Shown here one piece after another: positions 1 to 9,123 of a DNA stretch of 64,000 bases (position 1 is its first letter; each line of letters opens with the position of its first letter). The stretch comes from Candidatus Sulfuricurvum sp. RIFRC-1 (GTDB taxonomy: Bacteria > Campylobacterota > Campylobacteria > Campylobacterales > Sulfurimonadaceae), in the NCBI RefSeq assembly GCF_000310245.1, contig NC_020505.1, positions 186,001 through 250,000 on the forward strand. Reading direction: 5' to 3'. The position numbers and the translations under genes are program-made. The notes beneath the pieces were generated by a model that saw only the letters and a program-made list of their open reading frames with translations, had not been told where the DNA came from and searched no databases.

Positions 1-6
1 GTTTTT

Positions 7-927
7 TTAATTTATATAGGTTAAATAGTGATCGTAATCTGGGTTTCGACCGCATACGATGTCGAAATAAGCGCTTTGGATTTTTTCGGTCAATGGCCCG
101 CGTCCGCCTGCTCCGAGTACACGTGCATCGACTTCGCGAATCGGAGTAATCTCAGCCGCCGTTCCGGTGAGGAATGCTTCATCGGCTACGTAAATCTCTT
201 CACGGGTGATTTTTCTGCGCGTAACTTTGATCCCCATGTTTTCCGCCATCTCAATAACGGTTTTTTGGGTAATCGACACGAGCGAGTTGTCATTTGGAGG
301 GGTGATTAGTTCACCGTCTTTGATCAAGAAAAACGATGCCCCGCTCGCTTCGGCAACGTATCCCTCATCATCGAGGAGCAACGCTTCATCATACCCTGCT
401 TCAACCGCTTCGAATTTCGCCATTTGAGAGTTGAGGTAGTTTCCGACCGCTTTGGCTTTACCCATGTTCGATTTGTTATTCGGACGGCTGAACGATGAGA
501 TTTTCAAACGGATTCCCCGTTTCATCCCCTCTTCACCGAGGTAAGCGCCCCATTCCCATGCGGCAACCGATACTTCGACCGGAGCTTCTTTGTGATAGAC
601 ACCCATAACACCGTAACCGAGGTAAACGATAGGACGAAGATAGACATTTTCTCCGGTAAATTCGTTGGCACGCAAGAGTTCGATTTGCGCCGCATTGAGT
701 TCCTCTACAGTGTAAGGGACCGTAATAAGGGTCATTTTTGCCGATTCGATCAGACGTTTTGTGTGGTCGTTCAGACGAAAAATGGCATACCCTTTTGGGG
801 TTTTATACGCTTTGGTCCCCTCGATTGCGCCGTTACCGTAGTGCAGTGTGTGGGAAAGGACGTGAATCTTTGCTTCACTCCACGGAAGCATTTTGCCGTT
901 CATCCAAATATATTTGGCTTCATTCAT
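7..927 (-). CDS. ilvE: Branched-chain amino acid aminotransferase
   Basis: PLP enzyme (fold type IV) that transfers the amino group between glutamate and the keto acids of Val, Leu and Ile; cytoplasmic, last step of branched-chain amino acid synthesis. The protein has the IlvE hallmarks: HYGNGAIEG near the N-terminus, a KAVGNYLNS segment carrying the PLP lysine, and GTAAEITPI near the C-terminus. A longer reading frame opens at a TTG (942), but I prefer the ATG at 927 because a GGAG lies about 9 nt upstream, giving 306 residues, the normal family length. It reads leftward and its stop lies at the window edge. The start region abuts the 3' side of the globin gene on the same strand. Confidence 0.93.
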   Translation of the reverse strand: MNEAKYIWMNGKMLPWSEAKIHVLSHTLHYGNGAIEGTKAYKTPKGYAIFRLNDHTKRLIESAKMTLITVPYTVEELNAAQIELLRANEFTGENVYLRPIVYLGYGVMGVYHKEAPVEVSVAAWEWGAYLGEEGMKRGIRLKISSFSRPNNKSNMGKAKAVGNYLNSQMAKFEAVEAGYDEALLLDDEGYVAEASGASFFLIKDGELITPPNDNSLVSITQKTVIEMAENMGIKVTRRKITREEIYVADEAFLTGTAAEITPIREVDARVLGAGGRGPLTEKIQSAYFDIVCGRNPDYDHYLTYIN

Positions 928-1000
928 AGGGAAGATCTCCAAAAGAAAAATTGGGAGATTTTAGCGCAGTTGTGATTTAAGGTATATTAAGAGCGAGGAG

Positions 1001-1018
1001 TTCCCGCAATCGCGGGAA
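1001..1018 (-). terminator. Hairpin downstream of the globin gene
   Basis: A 7-bp perfect inverted repeat TTCCCGC/GCGGGAA with a 4-nt loop lies just after the globin stop (reading leftward). It is GC-rich but has no strong U-tract, so it may be a weak terminator or a processing stem between the globin gene and ilvE. Confidence 0.4.
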
Positions 1019-1022
1019 GCAT

Positions 1023-1469
1023 TTAATGTGAGGGTGTATTGATCATCCAAATAGAGAAAACATCGAGATAATCCCAAAACGATTGGATGTATTCAGGATT
1101 CACCCCTTCTGCTTCGAGCGGAGGGAGGAGTTCAGCATAAAACTCAAGCCATCGGCGGCGTCCGTGCTCATCGATACGAAACGGTGCGTGGCGACCTACC
1201 ATACGAGGTTCCCCACGGCTTTGGGCAAAAAAGTCGGGTCCTCCGCAGATTTGGATGAGAAAGTCGGCGGCGTGTTTTTTGGCAGCTTCAAAATCTTCAT
1301 CATCGTTAACGGGAAATAAAAATGCGATATCACTGTTGCGGATCATCTCGTAGTGATCATCAATGAGGCGGCGAAAACGCTCTTCGCCGACTTGGAAGTA
1401 GAATCCCGGGTGGGGTTTGGTGACGGGAGGGCGTACCCCTAAAACACCGTCGGTAATTTTAAGTTCCAT
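1023..1469 (-). CDS. Truncated haemoglobin, group II type
   Basis: 148-residue haem protein of the 2-over-2 globin family, likely binding O2 or NO in the cytoplasm. Visible residues fit group II: a Tyr in helix B (DDHYEMI, Y40), the GGPDFF turn, the proximal His in VGRHAPFRI (H94) and Trp at the G8 position (RRRWLEF, W107). A start with GAGGAT about 9 nt upstream supports the ATG at 1469. Group II globins in bacteria are linked to NO/oxidative stress protection or O2 handling; the role here is inferred. It stands alone between ilvE and a divergent NTF2-like gene, about 175 nt from the latter. Confidence 0.85.
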   Translation of the reverse strand: MELKITDGVLGVRPPVTKPHPGFYFQVGEERFRRLIDDHYEMIRNSDIAFLFPVNDDEDFEAAKKHAADFLIQICGGPDFFAQSRGEPRMVGRHAPFRIDEHGRRRWLEFYAELLPPLEAEGVNPEYIQSFWDYLDVFSIWMINTPSH

Positions 1470-1644
1470 GTAAGATATCCTCTGTGTAATTTTGGGACAT
1501 ATTTTAAAGATATTGAGGAAAAAGAATGCTTAAAAACATCTTTATGATATTTATTTTAGTAATAATAAGTATAATTGAAACATAATTTCAAAAGTTTTGA
1601 ATTTCCAAATTATAGCATAACTTAATTATACACAAGGGAGAAGG

Positions 1645-2031
1645 ATGATGAGAACTCCAAAAGAGATTCTTACGGAATGGATGGATGCCGTTAATCATGG
1701 TGACATTGAGGCTCTTTTGTCTTTATATGATGAACATGCTGTTTTAATTCCGACGTTTTCCAATAAATTGCCGAATACACCGGATAAGCTTCGTGAATAT
1801 TTTGAAAAATTAGGAAGTCGTGAGGGGTTAAGTATTGCGCTGCATGAAAAAACATTGCACGTTCAACGTATCAATGAGAGTGTGTATGCATTGAGCGGTA
1901 TCTATAACTGGCGTTTTGATGTTGAGGGAGAGATGCTGAATTTTGAAGCTCGGTTTAGTTATATTGTAGATATTTCTAAGTCAAGACCAATTATGCAGCA
2001 TCACTCTTCTCAAGTACCGCGCATGGTATAG
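1645..2031 (+). CDS. NTF2-like / SnoaL-like small protein
   Basis: 128-residue protein with the pattern of an NTF2-like alpha+beta cone: an N-terminal helix (ILTEWMDAVNHGDIEALLSLYDEHAVLIPTF), then a strand-rich half ending in IVDISKSRPIMQHHSSQVP. The C-terminal HHSS stretch is typical of the CaMKII-association-domain/DUF4440 branch of the superfamily, whose members bind small molecules or are orphan enzymes. No catalytic function can be named. A GGGAGAAGG ribosome site precedes the tandem ATGATG start. The upstream 150 nt are very AT-rich and probably hold divergent promoters for this gene and the globin gene. Codirectional with purE. Confidence 0.6.
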   Translation: MMRTPKEILTEWMDAVNHGDIEALLSLYDEHAVLIPTFSNKLPNTPDKLREYFEKLGSREGLSIALHEKTLHVQRINESVYALSGIYNWRFDVEGEMLNFEARFSYIVDISKSRPIMQHHSSQVPRMV

Positions 2032-2088
2032 TACAGGTAATCAGAGTATCATCAATAAAAAAGTGAAAACCAAAAATAAAGGGTAAAA

Positions 2089-2583
2089 ATGAAATTTGTT
2101 TCGATTGTTATGGGCAGTAAGAGTGACTATGAAGTGATGAAATCGTGTGCTGAAACTTTGGAATCTTTCGGTGTTCCTTATGAATTGATTATTTCATCAG
2201 CTCACCGCTCGCCTGAGCGAACCAAGAATTACATCGAAGATGCCGAAAAAAAAGGGTCACAGGTTTTTATCGCAGCAGCCGGAATGGCAGCCCATTTGGC
2301 TGGAGTATTGGCATCTAAAACGACTAAACCTATTATCGGCGTACCGATGAGTGCATCGGCACTTAGTGGTATTGATGCTCTTCTTTCGACAGTACAAATG
2401 CCTGCTGGAATGCCGGTTGCCACAGTTGCTATCGGAAAAGCCGGAGCGATAAATTCAGCTTATTTGGCCATTCAAATTTTAGCGCTTCAAAATGAAGAAC
2501 TGCATCAAAAACTTCTTGAAGACAGAGTTGCGAAAGCGCAACAAGTTGAGACGGATTCGTTAGGAATAGAAACTAGACTCTAA
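2089..2583 (+). CDS. purE: N5-carboxyaminoimidazole ribonucleotide mutase
   Basis: Class I PurE, which converts N5-CAIR to CAIR in de novo purine synthesis. The MGSKSD motif at residues 8-13, the SAHRSPERT segment with the catalytic His, and AAAGMAAHLAGVLAS are all present; the 164-residue length is normal. It sits 58 nt after the NTF2-like gene. No purK is next to it, so the partner is elsewhere. Confidence 0.95.
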   Translation: MKFVSIVMGSKSDYEVMKSCAETLESFGVPYELIISSAHRSPERTKNYIEDAEKKGSQVFIAAAGMAAHLAGVLASKTTKPIIGVPMSASALSGIDALLSTVQMPAGMPVATVAIGKAGAINSAYLAIQILALQNEELHQKLLEDRVAKAQQVETDSLGIETRL

Positions 2584-2633
2584 TATAGAGATGAAAGTTT
2601 CGAGATAAAAATACCATAAACCAAGGAAAGAGT

Positions 2634-3314
2634 ATGCTGCAAGATTTTTCAATGGTTGAAGATAATGCTCTTTCAATTGACCTTTTTTTGAAAGAGAACT
2701 GCACAAACAGAGTAAAGCCTACGATTTTAAGAGATGTAAAAACAGAAGCATTACTTGTTTTTGCCCGAACGGCGCTGGAGAGATATTTTTATCAAGTTGA
2801 AGAGAGTGCGTGCGAGCTATCGGTTGGAACAAAGGTCGATACAGAGTATGTTTATGATACCTTAAGAGAGTTGAGAGACAAACTTCAAGAGAGTGTTGTG
2901 AATGTCGATTATTTGTTGACTTTGGCTAAATATGGCGATAAATATCCGCACCTCAAAAAATTAGCCAAATTCGAAGAGCCGTTGAAAGATTATTACAATG
3001 CTATGGCGAAAAAAGTGGTGAGCCATTTTTCGGACAAACCTTCCTTTATCCCTGAATTTTTAGTGATTTGTATTTTAAGTCATTGGATACTTGAAGAGGA
3101 AAAATCGATACATCACTATCCGTTTTTGAAAGAGATCGATTTTGCGCTCTTAATCGATAAATTTGAAACCAATAGAGGTTTTTTTGAACAGAATAATGAT
3201 GGAATTATTGAAGATATGCATAACGTAGCCGTCGGTATTGTCGAAAAGCTCAAGGATAAAAAATACAAAGCGAATCCTAAAAGGGTCTCTAAGGTTCGAA
3301 GTAAGAAAAAATAA
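2634..3314 (+). CDS. Conserved hypothetical protein, helical, basic C-terminal tail
   Basis: 226-residue protein that I do not recognise. It looks mainly alpha-helical and soluble, with a mildly acidic body and a strikingly basic C-terminus (last about 25 residues rich in Lys/Arg, ending RSKKK) that could bind RNA, DNA or membrane lipids. No signal peptide or transmembrane segment is seen. The ATG at 2634 follows AAGGAAAG. It lies 50 nt behind purE and in the same direction, so it may be cotranscribed; a fresh promoter for the next gene follows it. Confidence 0.7.
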   Translation: MLQDFSMVEDNALSIDLFLKENCTNRVKPTILRDVKTEALLVFARTALERYFYQVEESACELSVGTKVDTEYVYDTLRELRDKLQESVVNVDYLLTLAKYGDKYPHLKKLAKFEEPLKDYYNAMAKKVVSHFSDKPSFIPEFLVICILSHWILEEEKSIHHYPFLKEIDFALLIDKFETNRGFFEQNNDGIIEDMHNVAVGIVEKLKDKKYKANPKRVSKVRSKKK

Positions 3315-3341
3315 CACCTAAGCTTTTTATGTCATGATTTG

Positions 3342-3347
3342 TATAAT
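3342..3347 (+). promoter_or_regulatory. -10 element of the aldehyde dehydrogenase gene
   Basis: TATAAT lies 28 nt before the ATG at 3376, with a GGAG ribosome site between. No clear -35, as usual for sigma-70 promoters in this phylum. Confidence 0.5.
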
Positions 3348-3375
3348 TTCCAATATTTTTTAAATGGAGTGAAGG

Positions 3376-4791
3376 ATGGATGCACACGTTTGGATGGGAT
3401 CACGTCAAGTTGTACCGCAAAGTTACACCGAGCGTCTTAGCCCGTATGACGGGCGTGTCGTTTCGCGTGCGGCGCAGTGCAGTGCCGAAGATGCAAACGA
3501 GGCTTTGAAGATTGCTCAAAAAGCGGCAAAACAAGCTAAAAAAATTCCACTCCATCAGCGATGCGCATGGCTGTTGGATGTTGCCTCTAAACTCCGTGAA
3601 CAGCGTGAGGAGTTTGCCAAAGTATTGTGTGACGAAGTAGGTAAACCGATCACGTATGCCCGAATCGAAGTGGATCGATGTATCGAGACGATCACCCTCT
3701 CCGCCGAGACGATGCGAACCATGCATGGGGAGACAATCAACACCGACGCGATGAGTAGCGGACGTAAGGCTCACGCGTATTGGCGCAGAGAAGCGGTTGG
3801 CGTTATCGTAGCGATTACTCCGTTTAATTTTCCTCTCAATCTCGTTGCCCATAAACTGGCACCTGCTCTGGTTGCGGGAAATGCAGTTGTCCTCAAACCA
3901 ACTCCCGAAGCGCCGTTATGTGCGTATAAACTGGCAAAACTTTTTATCGAAAGTCCTTATGCCATCCCTGATGCCCTGAGTGTCGTGTACGGCGATGCGG
4001 AAGTGGGAAGCGCGCTGGTCGGCAGTGATATTCCCCGTGTTATCAGTTTTACGGGATCGGTGGGGGTTGGCAATATCATTACCCGCACTGCGGGGATCAA
4101 AAAAGTCTCGCTTGAACTTGGCGGCAATGCGGCAACGTACATCGATACCAGTGCCGACCTCGACTATGCGGCAGAGCGTTGTGCTATCGGGGCATTTGTC
4201 AACTCGGGGCAAGTGTGTATTTCGCTCCAGCGTATTTACGTAAATAGCTCTATCTACAATGAATTTGCTCTCAAAATGGCAGAGGCAACGACGAAACTTA
4301 TTGTCGGTTCACCGTATAATGAGGATACATTTTTAGGTCCATTAATTAACGATGAAGCGGCAGAACGTGCAATGAGTTGGGTAGAAAATGCGATGGAAGA
4401 GGGGGCGAGCCCGCTAACTCCCCCACACCGTGAAGGACGGATTTTTTATCCGTGTGTGATGGCAGACGTACATGAGTCGATGCAGATCGTATGCGAAGAG
4501 GTATTCGCTCCCATAGTCAGTCTGGTACGGGTGGATGGAATCCGCGATGCAATAGAGCGGATGAATAATTCTCCGTACGGATTGCAATTCTCGGTTTTCA
4601 CCAATAATCTCTCTCATGCGACCCAAGCAATCGATGAACTCGAAGCAGGGGGTGTGGTGATCAATGATATGCCGACGTTACGTTTTGACATTCAACCCTA
4701 CGGCGGTGTGAAACTGAGCGGTGTCGGACGTGAGGGACCTCGGTTTGCTATCGAAGAGTTTAGCGAAATTAAATCCATAGTAATTTTATAA
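3376..4791 (+). CDS. NAD(P)-dependent aldehyde dehydrogenase
   Basis: 471-residue aldehyde dehydrogenase that oxidises an aldehyde to its acid. Key sites are present: the TPFNFP coenzyme-site motif, FTGSVGVG (Rossmann glycine pair), the general-base Glu in SLELGGNAA and the catalytic Cys in NSGQVCISLQR. The overall pattern is closest to the lactaldehyde / succinate-semialdehyde / phosphonoacetaldehyde group, but the substrate cannot be read from sequence. It is followed after 10 nt by a peroxiredoxin gene, which hints at an aldehyde/peroxide stress role (inference). Confidence 0.88.
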   Translation: MDAHVWMGSRQVVPQSYTERLSPYDGRVVSRAAQCSAEDANEALKIAQKAAKQAKKIPLHQRCAWLLDVASKLREQREEFAKVLCDEVGKPITYARIEVDRCIETITLSAETMRTMHGETINTDAMSSGRKAHAYWRREAVGVIVAITPFNFPLNLVAHKLAPALVAGNAVVLKPTPEAPLCAYKLAKLFIESPYAIPDALSVVYGDAEVGSALVGSDIPRVISFTGSVGVGNIITRTAGIKKVSLELGGNAATYIDTSADLDYAAERCAIGAFVNSGQVCISLQRIYVNSSIYNEFALKMAEATTKLIVGSPYNEDTFLGPLINDEAAERAMSWVENAMEEGASPLTPPHREGRIFYPCVMADVHESMQIVCEEVFAPIVSLVRVDGIRDAIERMNNSPYGLQFSVFTNNLSHATQAIDELEAGGVVINDMPTLRFDIQPYGGVKLSGVGREGPRFAIEEFSEIKSIVIL

Positions 4792-4801
4792 AAAGGTAGT
4801 A

Positions 4802-5272
4802 ATGATGTTAGAACTAGAAACTGTAGCCCCCGATTTTTGTTTAAGTAACCAAGACGATGTAGAAATTTGCTCACGCGATTTACGCGGGAAATGGATTGTC
4901 CTCTATTTTTACCCGAAAGACTCAACTCCGGGTTGTACTACCGAAGCATGTGAATTTAGTGCTGCACAGGATACGTATGATGATATGGGGGCGATTATCC
5001 TCGGGGTGAGTGCGGACAGCACGAAATCTCATCGTAATTTTATCGAGAAACAAAGCCTCGATATTACCCTCCTTAGCGATCCGACCACGCAGATGATGCA
5101 AGATTACGGTGTATGGGCAATGAAAAAGAACTACGGCAAAGAGTACATGGGGATTGTCCGATCAACGTACATCATTGATCCAAAAGGGATAATCAAAGCA
5201 GCATGGACAAATGTCAAAGTAAAAGATCATGTGGCACAAGTTAAAGAGGAATTGGCGAAACTGGTAGGATAA
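4802..5272 (+). CDS. bcp: Thiol peroxidase, BCP/PrxQ type
   Basis: 156-residue peroxiredoxin that reduces H2O2 and organic hydroperoxides with thioredoxin. The peroxidatic Cys is in STPGCTTEACEF, with a second Cys five residues on, the atypical 2-Cys arrangement of E. coli BCP. The FYPKD strand before it and FLIDPKG-like YIIDPKG near the C-terminus fit. Two tandem ATG codons (4802, 4805) are possible; an AGG 5 nt before the first favours it. Cotranscribed with the aldehyde dehydrogenase. Confidence 0.92.
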   Translation: MMLELETVAPDFCLSNQDDVEICSRDLRGKWIVLYFYPKDSTPGCTTEACEFSAAQDTYDDMGAIILGVSADSTKSHRNFIEKQSLDITLLSDPTTQMMQDYGVWAMKKNYGKEYMGIVRSTYIIDPKGIIKAAWTNVKVKDHVAQVKEELAKLVG

Positions 5273-5274
5273 CT

Positions 5275-5335
5275 TCTGTCATTGCGGACTTGATCCGCAA
5301 TCTTAGATCCTGAATCAAGTTCAGGATGACGAGAG
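5275..5335. repeat. Composite palindromic intergenic repeat, copy A
   Basis: Two adjacent dyads fill the gap between the convergent bcp and porin genes: ATTGCGGA-cttga-TCCGCAAT, then TCCTGAA-tcaag-TTCAGGA followed by TGACG. Both modules recur at 9039-9106 in the opposite order. Similar modules are widespread in intergenic DNA of many bacteria. Here the element could act as a bidirectional terminator. Confidence 0.75.
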
Positions 5336-5337
5336 AT

Positions 5338-6870
5338 TTAGAATTTGTAGCGAATATAAGCTCGAATATCTTGAGCTTTATCGACAACCATAGAGCCGGC
5401 ACCTGCTCCAATGGCTTCACTCATACTCATCGGAGTTCCTGTTGTACTTCCGAAGAAACCGTTACTTCCGGCATAATCATAATCGATATACGTATAGCGG
5501 AGTTGGAATGTGAGGATGTCATCAACCAACGGTTCTGTGAAATAAAGCTCATAGGCATCCCCGCGAGCGGCGATTTTAGATCCGATCAAAGTGTCTTCTC
5601 CGTACGTAATCGGACGCCAGTAGTTCGAACCGTGGTTAAACTCAGCTCCCCATCGTCCCTCATCGGTGAGGAGTGATGGAAATTGAGTACCGATCCAGTA
5701 GCTGTATCCGGTTTGACTGTCGGTTGATCCCAGCATACCCCCTTTGCCTTCATAAGGATCAGTTTTTGACATCGCACCACTGACAAAGAAAATTGTCTCA
5801 TCCAAGAAATCATTAATACCGTCACCGATTCCATTCACCATCGCAAAAGCAGTCGCTGTGTGGAGGCCTCCAACGGTTTTCATTCTAAAGTCTGTTGTAC
5901 TGGCAGTTATTTGATCAATTAAATTATTGGCATAGGTATATTGGAATCCCGTACTGTATTGTTTATCGTCGTATGGAACCACAATAATTCCAGCCATATC
6001 AACATCATTGGTTGTCGCATCATTTCCGCTGTAAGGTGAAGACCCAAATCGCGGTTCAGCATTGCTCATCCCTCGGCCAAGACAGAGTTTAAAGTAGGAG
6101 CCATCCAGCCCGATCAGCTCTTCGGTACCGAATTTTGCACTGGCACCGTCAAATTCGACATTGACGGTGTGCGCAAGTGGAGAAGAAGCTTTTACATCAT
6201 CCCGCAAATTGACGAGATGCCCCTCGGTAGATGGACGGCGACCGATACTGACGGTCCATGGAACATCGGCTCCCATAAACTCATCGTCTTGGTAAAAGAA
6301 ATAGGCAGATCGTACACGAAGGGTGTCATCGTATGCCGCTTCGCTGCTGATCCAGTCAAAACCTTCCATTCCTGCCGTATTGGAATCAACCATAGAACGC
6401 TGACCGAATGTTTTGTTATAAGCAAGTTGCCCTGTAAAACTAAGATTTTTGGTAGCTGCATAGTTCATATTTAACCATAGGCGATTCGAGAGTAGAGCAT
6501 CGTTTTCTTGTTTGCTTCCATCGGCCATTTTGTAGTGGAGATTATCCACGCTGGTACGGAAATCAACTCCGAATTTGAGGTTGTTGCCATTGGTTTTTTT
6601 GTTTAAATCGTCGAGTTGATCTTGGATCTCTTCGAGTGTTTCGTTAAGTTTACCGGCACTTGCGACCTCTTTTTTGTCATCAACAGCAACAGGGGAAGAG
6701 AGTTGAGTACTCAATTTAGAGTTTTCGGCTCGGATGGCATTGAGCTCAGCTTTGAGTGCTGCCATCTCTTTTTCCATCTTTTCAAACCGTTGCATCAATG
6801 CGTCGTCTGCGAATGCGCTCGTAGTGAGCAGTGCGGCAGCGACAACAGAACCTAGGATTCGTTGTGTCAT
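5338..6870 (-). CDS. Outer-membrane beta-barrel protein, DUF3373 family
   Basis: About 510-residue exported protein. It has a signal peptide (TQRILGSVVAAALLTTSAFA), a short coiled coil (MQRFEKMEKEMAALKAEL and a second heptad stretch near residues 75-95) and a long beta-strand-rich barrel ending in IRAYIRYKF, with the terminal aromatic typical of outer-membrane proteins. The plan matches the DUF3373 porin-like family of Campylobacterota; transport substrate unknown. Of two tandem ATGs, the second (6870) is preferred because AGGAG is 5 nt away, only 2 nt from the first. It is monocistronic and divergent from rpsB. Confidence 0.8.
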   Translation of the reverse strand: MTQRILGSVVAAALLTTSAFADDALMQRFEKMEKEMAALKAELNAIRAENSKLSTQLSSPVAVDDKKEVASAGKLNETLEEIQDQLDDLNKKTNGNNLKFGVDFRTSVDNLHYKMADGSKQENDALLSNRLWLNMNYAATKNLSFTGQLAYNKTFGQRSMVDSNTAGMEGFDWISSEAAYDDTLRVRSAYFFYQDDEFMGADVPWTVSIGRRPSTEGHLVNLRDDVKASSPLAHTVNVEFDGASAKFGTEELIGLDGSYFKLCLGRGMSNAEPRFGSSPYSGNDATTNDVDMAGIIVVPYDDKQYSTGFQYTYANNLIDQITASTTDFRMKTVGGLHTATAFAMVNGIGDGINDFLDETIFFVSGAMSKTDPYEGKGGMLGSTDSQTGYSYWIGTQFPSLLTDEGRWGAEFNHGSNYWRPITYGEDTLIGSKIAARGDAYELYFTEPLVDDILTFQLRYTYIDYDYAGSNGFFGSTTGTPMSMSEAIGAGAGSMVVDKAQDIRAYIRYKF

Positions 6871-6923
6871 CATTTCTCCTTATTTTTAATGCCTGTGCAT
6901 TGTTGGAACTGATATTAACAAAA

Positions 6924-6929
6924 ATTATA
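6924..6929 (-). promoter_or_regulatory. -10 element of the DUF3373 porin gene
   Basis: TATAAT on the minus strand about 53 nt before the chosen ATG, in AT-rich DNA. It faces away from the rpsB promoter. Confidence 0.45.
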
Positions 6930-7019
6930 TAAAAGTAATTTGAATAAGGCTATTTTGTGTGATAAAAAGGTGACGGTGCGAGTAATATTAAATACAGCTA
7001 AATTTAAGAGCTATTTCAG

Positions 7020-7025
7020 TATAAT
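7020..7025 (+). promoter_or_regulatory. -10 element of the rpsB-tsf operon
   Basis: TATAAT about 150 nt upstream of the rpsB ATG. The implied 5' leader (about 7032-7174) contains a CCGATG-tct-CATCGG hairpin at 7098-7112. The roughly 300-nt gap between the porin and rpsB holds only this promoter, the leader and the divergent porin promoter. Confidence 0.55.
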
Positions 7026-7174
7026 CCGCCCGATTTTCTCTCCTCTATTTGCAGACGTGGGAAAAAATTCGCAAGCGATCACGCAGTTCTCGTGCACCCG
7101 ATGTCTCATCGGCTCTGTTAGCATTCGCCCAAGACAACGAAGAACAAACTATATTTTATACAGGAGTTATCACT

Positions 7175-7954
7175 ATGGTAACAATGAAAGACCTTCTCGA
7201 ATGCGGTGTACACTTCGGTCACCAAACACGTCGTTGGAATCCGAAAATGAAAAAATACATTTTCGGTGTTCGTAAAAACATTTACATCATCGATCTTCAA
7301 AAAACATTGCGTTATTTCCGTAATGCGTATCAACAAGTGGTTGATGCTGCGGCTGAGGGCAAAACTGTCCTTTTCGTAGGAACTAAAAAACAAGCTCGTG
7401 TTGCGATCCGTGATGCAGCTGAAAAATGTGGAATGCCATACGTTGACAACCGCTGGTTGGGTGGAATGTTGACAAACTTCCCGACGATCCAAAAATCAAT
7501 CCGTAAACTTGACATCATCGAAGAGATGCAAGCAAACGGACAAATCAACCTTTTGACTAAAAAAGAAGCGTTGATGATGAATCGTCAAAAAGAAAAATTG
7601 ATTGCATACCTCGGCGGTATCCGTCATATGAAAACTTTGCCTGATTTGATGTTCGTTATCGATGCGGTAAAAGAACACATCGCGGTTCAAGAAGCGCGTA
7701 ACCTTGGAATCCAAGTTGTTGCTCCTCTTGATACCAACTGTGATCCGGACGTTATCGACATTCCAATCCCTGGAAATGACGATGCGATCCGTTCTATCCA
7801 ACTTTTTTGTAAAGAAATGGCAGAAGCGATCAACGAAGGTAAAGCACTTCGCAACGGCGGAAACGACGAAGCGGTAGCAGATGAAGAAGTTGCAGCGGAA
7901 GCAGTAGCAGAAGCGGCTAGCGAAGAAGTAGCAGTAGTAGCAGAGGAAGCGTAA
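7175..7954 (+). CDS. rpsB: 30S ribosomal protein S2
   Basis: Small-subunit ribosomal protein of 259 residues. [20 protein letters not shown] is the standard S2 N-terminus, and an AGGAG 8 nt upstream fixes the ATG at 7175; the frame is open for 42 more codons upstream, but that stretch has no S2 similarity. Later S2 blocks include [12 protein letters not shown] and PLDTNCDPD. The last about 35 residues form an acidic Ala/Glu/Val tail beyond the core, common in this phylum. tsf follows after 2 nt. Confidence 0.97.
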   Translation: MVTMKDLLECGVHFGHQTRRWNPKMKKYIFGVRKNIYIIDLQKTLRYFRNAYQQVVDAAAEGKTVLFVGTKKQARVAIRDAAEKCGMPYVDNRWLGGMLTNFPTIQKSIRKLDIIEEMQANGQINLLTKKEALMMNRQKEKLIAYLGGIRHMKTLPDLMFVIDAVKEHIAVQEARNLGIQVVAPLDTNCDPDVIDIPIPGNDDAIRSIQLFCKEMAEAINEGKALRNGGNDEAVADEEVAAEAVAEAASEEVAVVAEEA

Positions 7955-7956
7955 TC

Positions 7957-9024
7957 ATGGCAGAAGTTACAGCAGCGATGGTAAAAGATCTCCGCGCAGC
8001 GACTGATGCGCCGATGATGGATTGTAAAAAAGCCCTCACTGAATGTGATGGCGACATGGAAAAAGCAAAAGAATTTTTGCGTGACCGTGGTATGGCGCAA
8101 ACCGCTAAAAAAGCGGATCGCGTAGCGGCTGAAGGACTTTTGGGTCTTAAAGTTTCTGAAACATTCGCATCAGCGTCTTTGGTAGAAGTTAACTCTGAAA
8201 CCGATTTCGTTGCTAAAAACGACGGTTTCATCAACCTTGTCGGCAATACAGCGGCACACGTATTTACTACGGGTGTAAGCAGTGTTGAAGAGTTGAACGA
8301 AACATCATACGAAACGGCTACTTTTTCAGAGTACTTTACGTCTCAAGTAGCACGTATCGGTGAAAAAATCGTGGTACGTCGTTTTGCAACCCTTAATGCG
8401 GCTGCAAACGGATGTGTTAACGGTTACGTTCACTCAAACGGACGTGTCGGTGTTCTTGTTGCGGCAACATGTTCGGATGCGAAAGTAGCGGAAGCACTTG
8501 CTCCGATGCTTAAAAACGTTGCAATGCACGCTGCGGCAATGAAACCGACAACATTGACCTCTAAAGATTTCGATCCTGCATTCGTAGAAGCGGAAACTAT
8601 CGGTCGTATCGAAGCGATCAAAACTGAGAACGAAGAGTTAGCGCGTTTGAAAAAACCGTTGAAAAACGTTCCTCAGTACATCTCTGCATCACAATTAACT
8701 CCTGAAGTTATGGCTGCTGCTGAAGAAGCGATCAAAGCGAAATTGCTTGCTGATGGTAAACCGGAAAAAATCTGGGCTAACATCATCCCTGGATCATTGG
8801 CTCGCTTCGTAGCGGACAACACGACGTTGGATAAAGAGCTTGCACTTTTGGATCAAAACTACGTTATGGATGATTCTATGACAGTTGCCGAAGCGGTTAC
8901 TAAAGAGGCTGCCAAATTTGGCGGTACTGCTGAAATCGTTGAATTCGTTAAATACGAAGTCGGTGAAGGTTTAGAGAAAAAAGTTGACAACTTCGCCGAA
9001 GAAGTCGCTGCTCAAATGGCGTAA
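7957..9024 (+). CDS. tsf: Elongation factor Ts
   Basis: Nucleotide exchange factor that releases GDP from EF-Tu. The N-terminal UBA-like module with [12 protein letters not shown] and the core motif SETDFVAKN (near residue 85) are present. The 355-residue length exceeds the E. coli protein (283) because of longer core/C-terminal subdomains, as in Campylobacter and Helicobacter. Cotranscribed with rpsB; a repeat element follows its stop. Confidence 0.97.
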   Translation: MAEVTAAMVKDLRAATDAPMMDCKKALTECDGDMEKAKEFLRDRGMAQTAKKADRVAAEGLLGLKVSETFASASLVEVNSETDFVAKNDGFINLVGNTAAHVFTTGVSSVEELNETSYETATFSEYFTSQVARIGEKIVVRRFATLNAAANGCVNGYVHSNGRVGVLVAATCSDAKVAEALAPMLKNVAMHAAAMKPTTLTSKDFDPAFVEAETIGRIEAIKTENEELARLKKPLKNVPQYISASQLTPEVMAAAEEAIKAKLLADGKPEKIWANIIPGSLARFVADNTTLDKELALLDQNYVMDDSMTVAEAVTKEAAKFGGTAEIVEFVKYEVGEGLEKKVDNFAEEVAAQMA

Positions 9025-9038
9025 GGGGTAACCCTTAG

Positions 9039-9106
9039 GTCCTGAATCAAGTTCAGGATGACGATAAAAGTTTCGTCATTGCGGACTTGATCCTCAATCT
9101 GCTCTT
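9039..9106. repeat. Composite palindromic intergenic repeat, copy B
   Basis: Carries the same two dyads as 5275-5335 in swapped order: TCCTGAA-tcaag-TTCAGGATGACG first, then GTCATTGCGGACTTGATCC. The second dyad has decayed (TCCTCAAT instead of TCCGCAAT). It lies between tsf and the ABC ATPase gene and probably ends tsf transcription. Confidence 0.7.
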
Positions 9107-9123
9107 TTTAACTTAATTTCCTT

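Noticed and set aside
7049-7174. 42-codon in-frame extension upstream of the S2 ATG
   Set aside because: No S2-like residues, and a strong AGGAG sits before the internal ATG at 7175; the open frame is chance.
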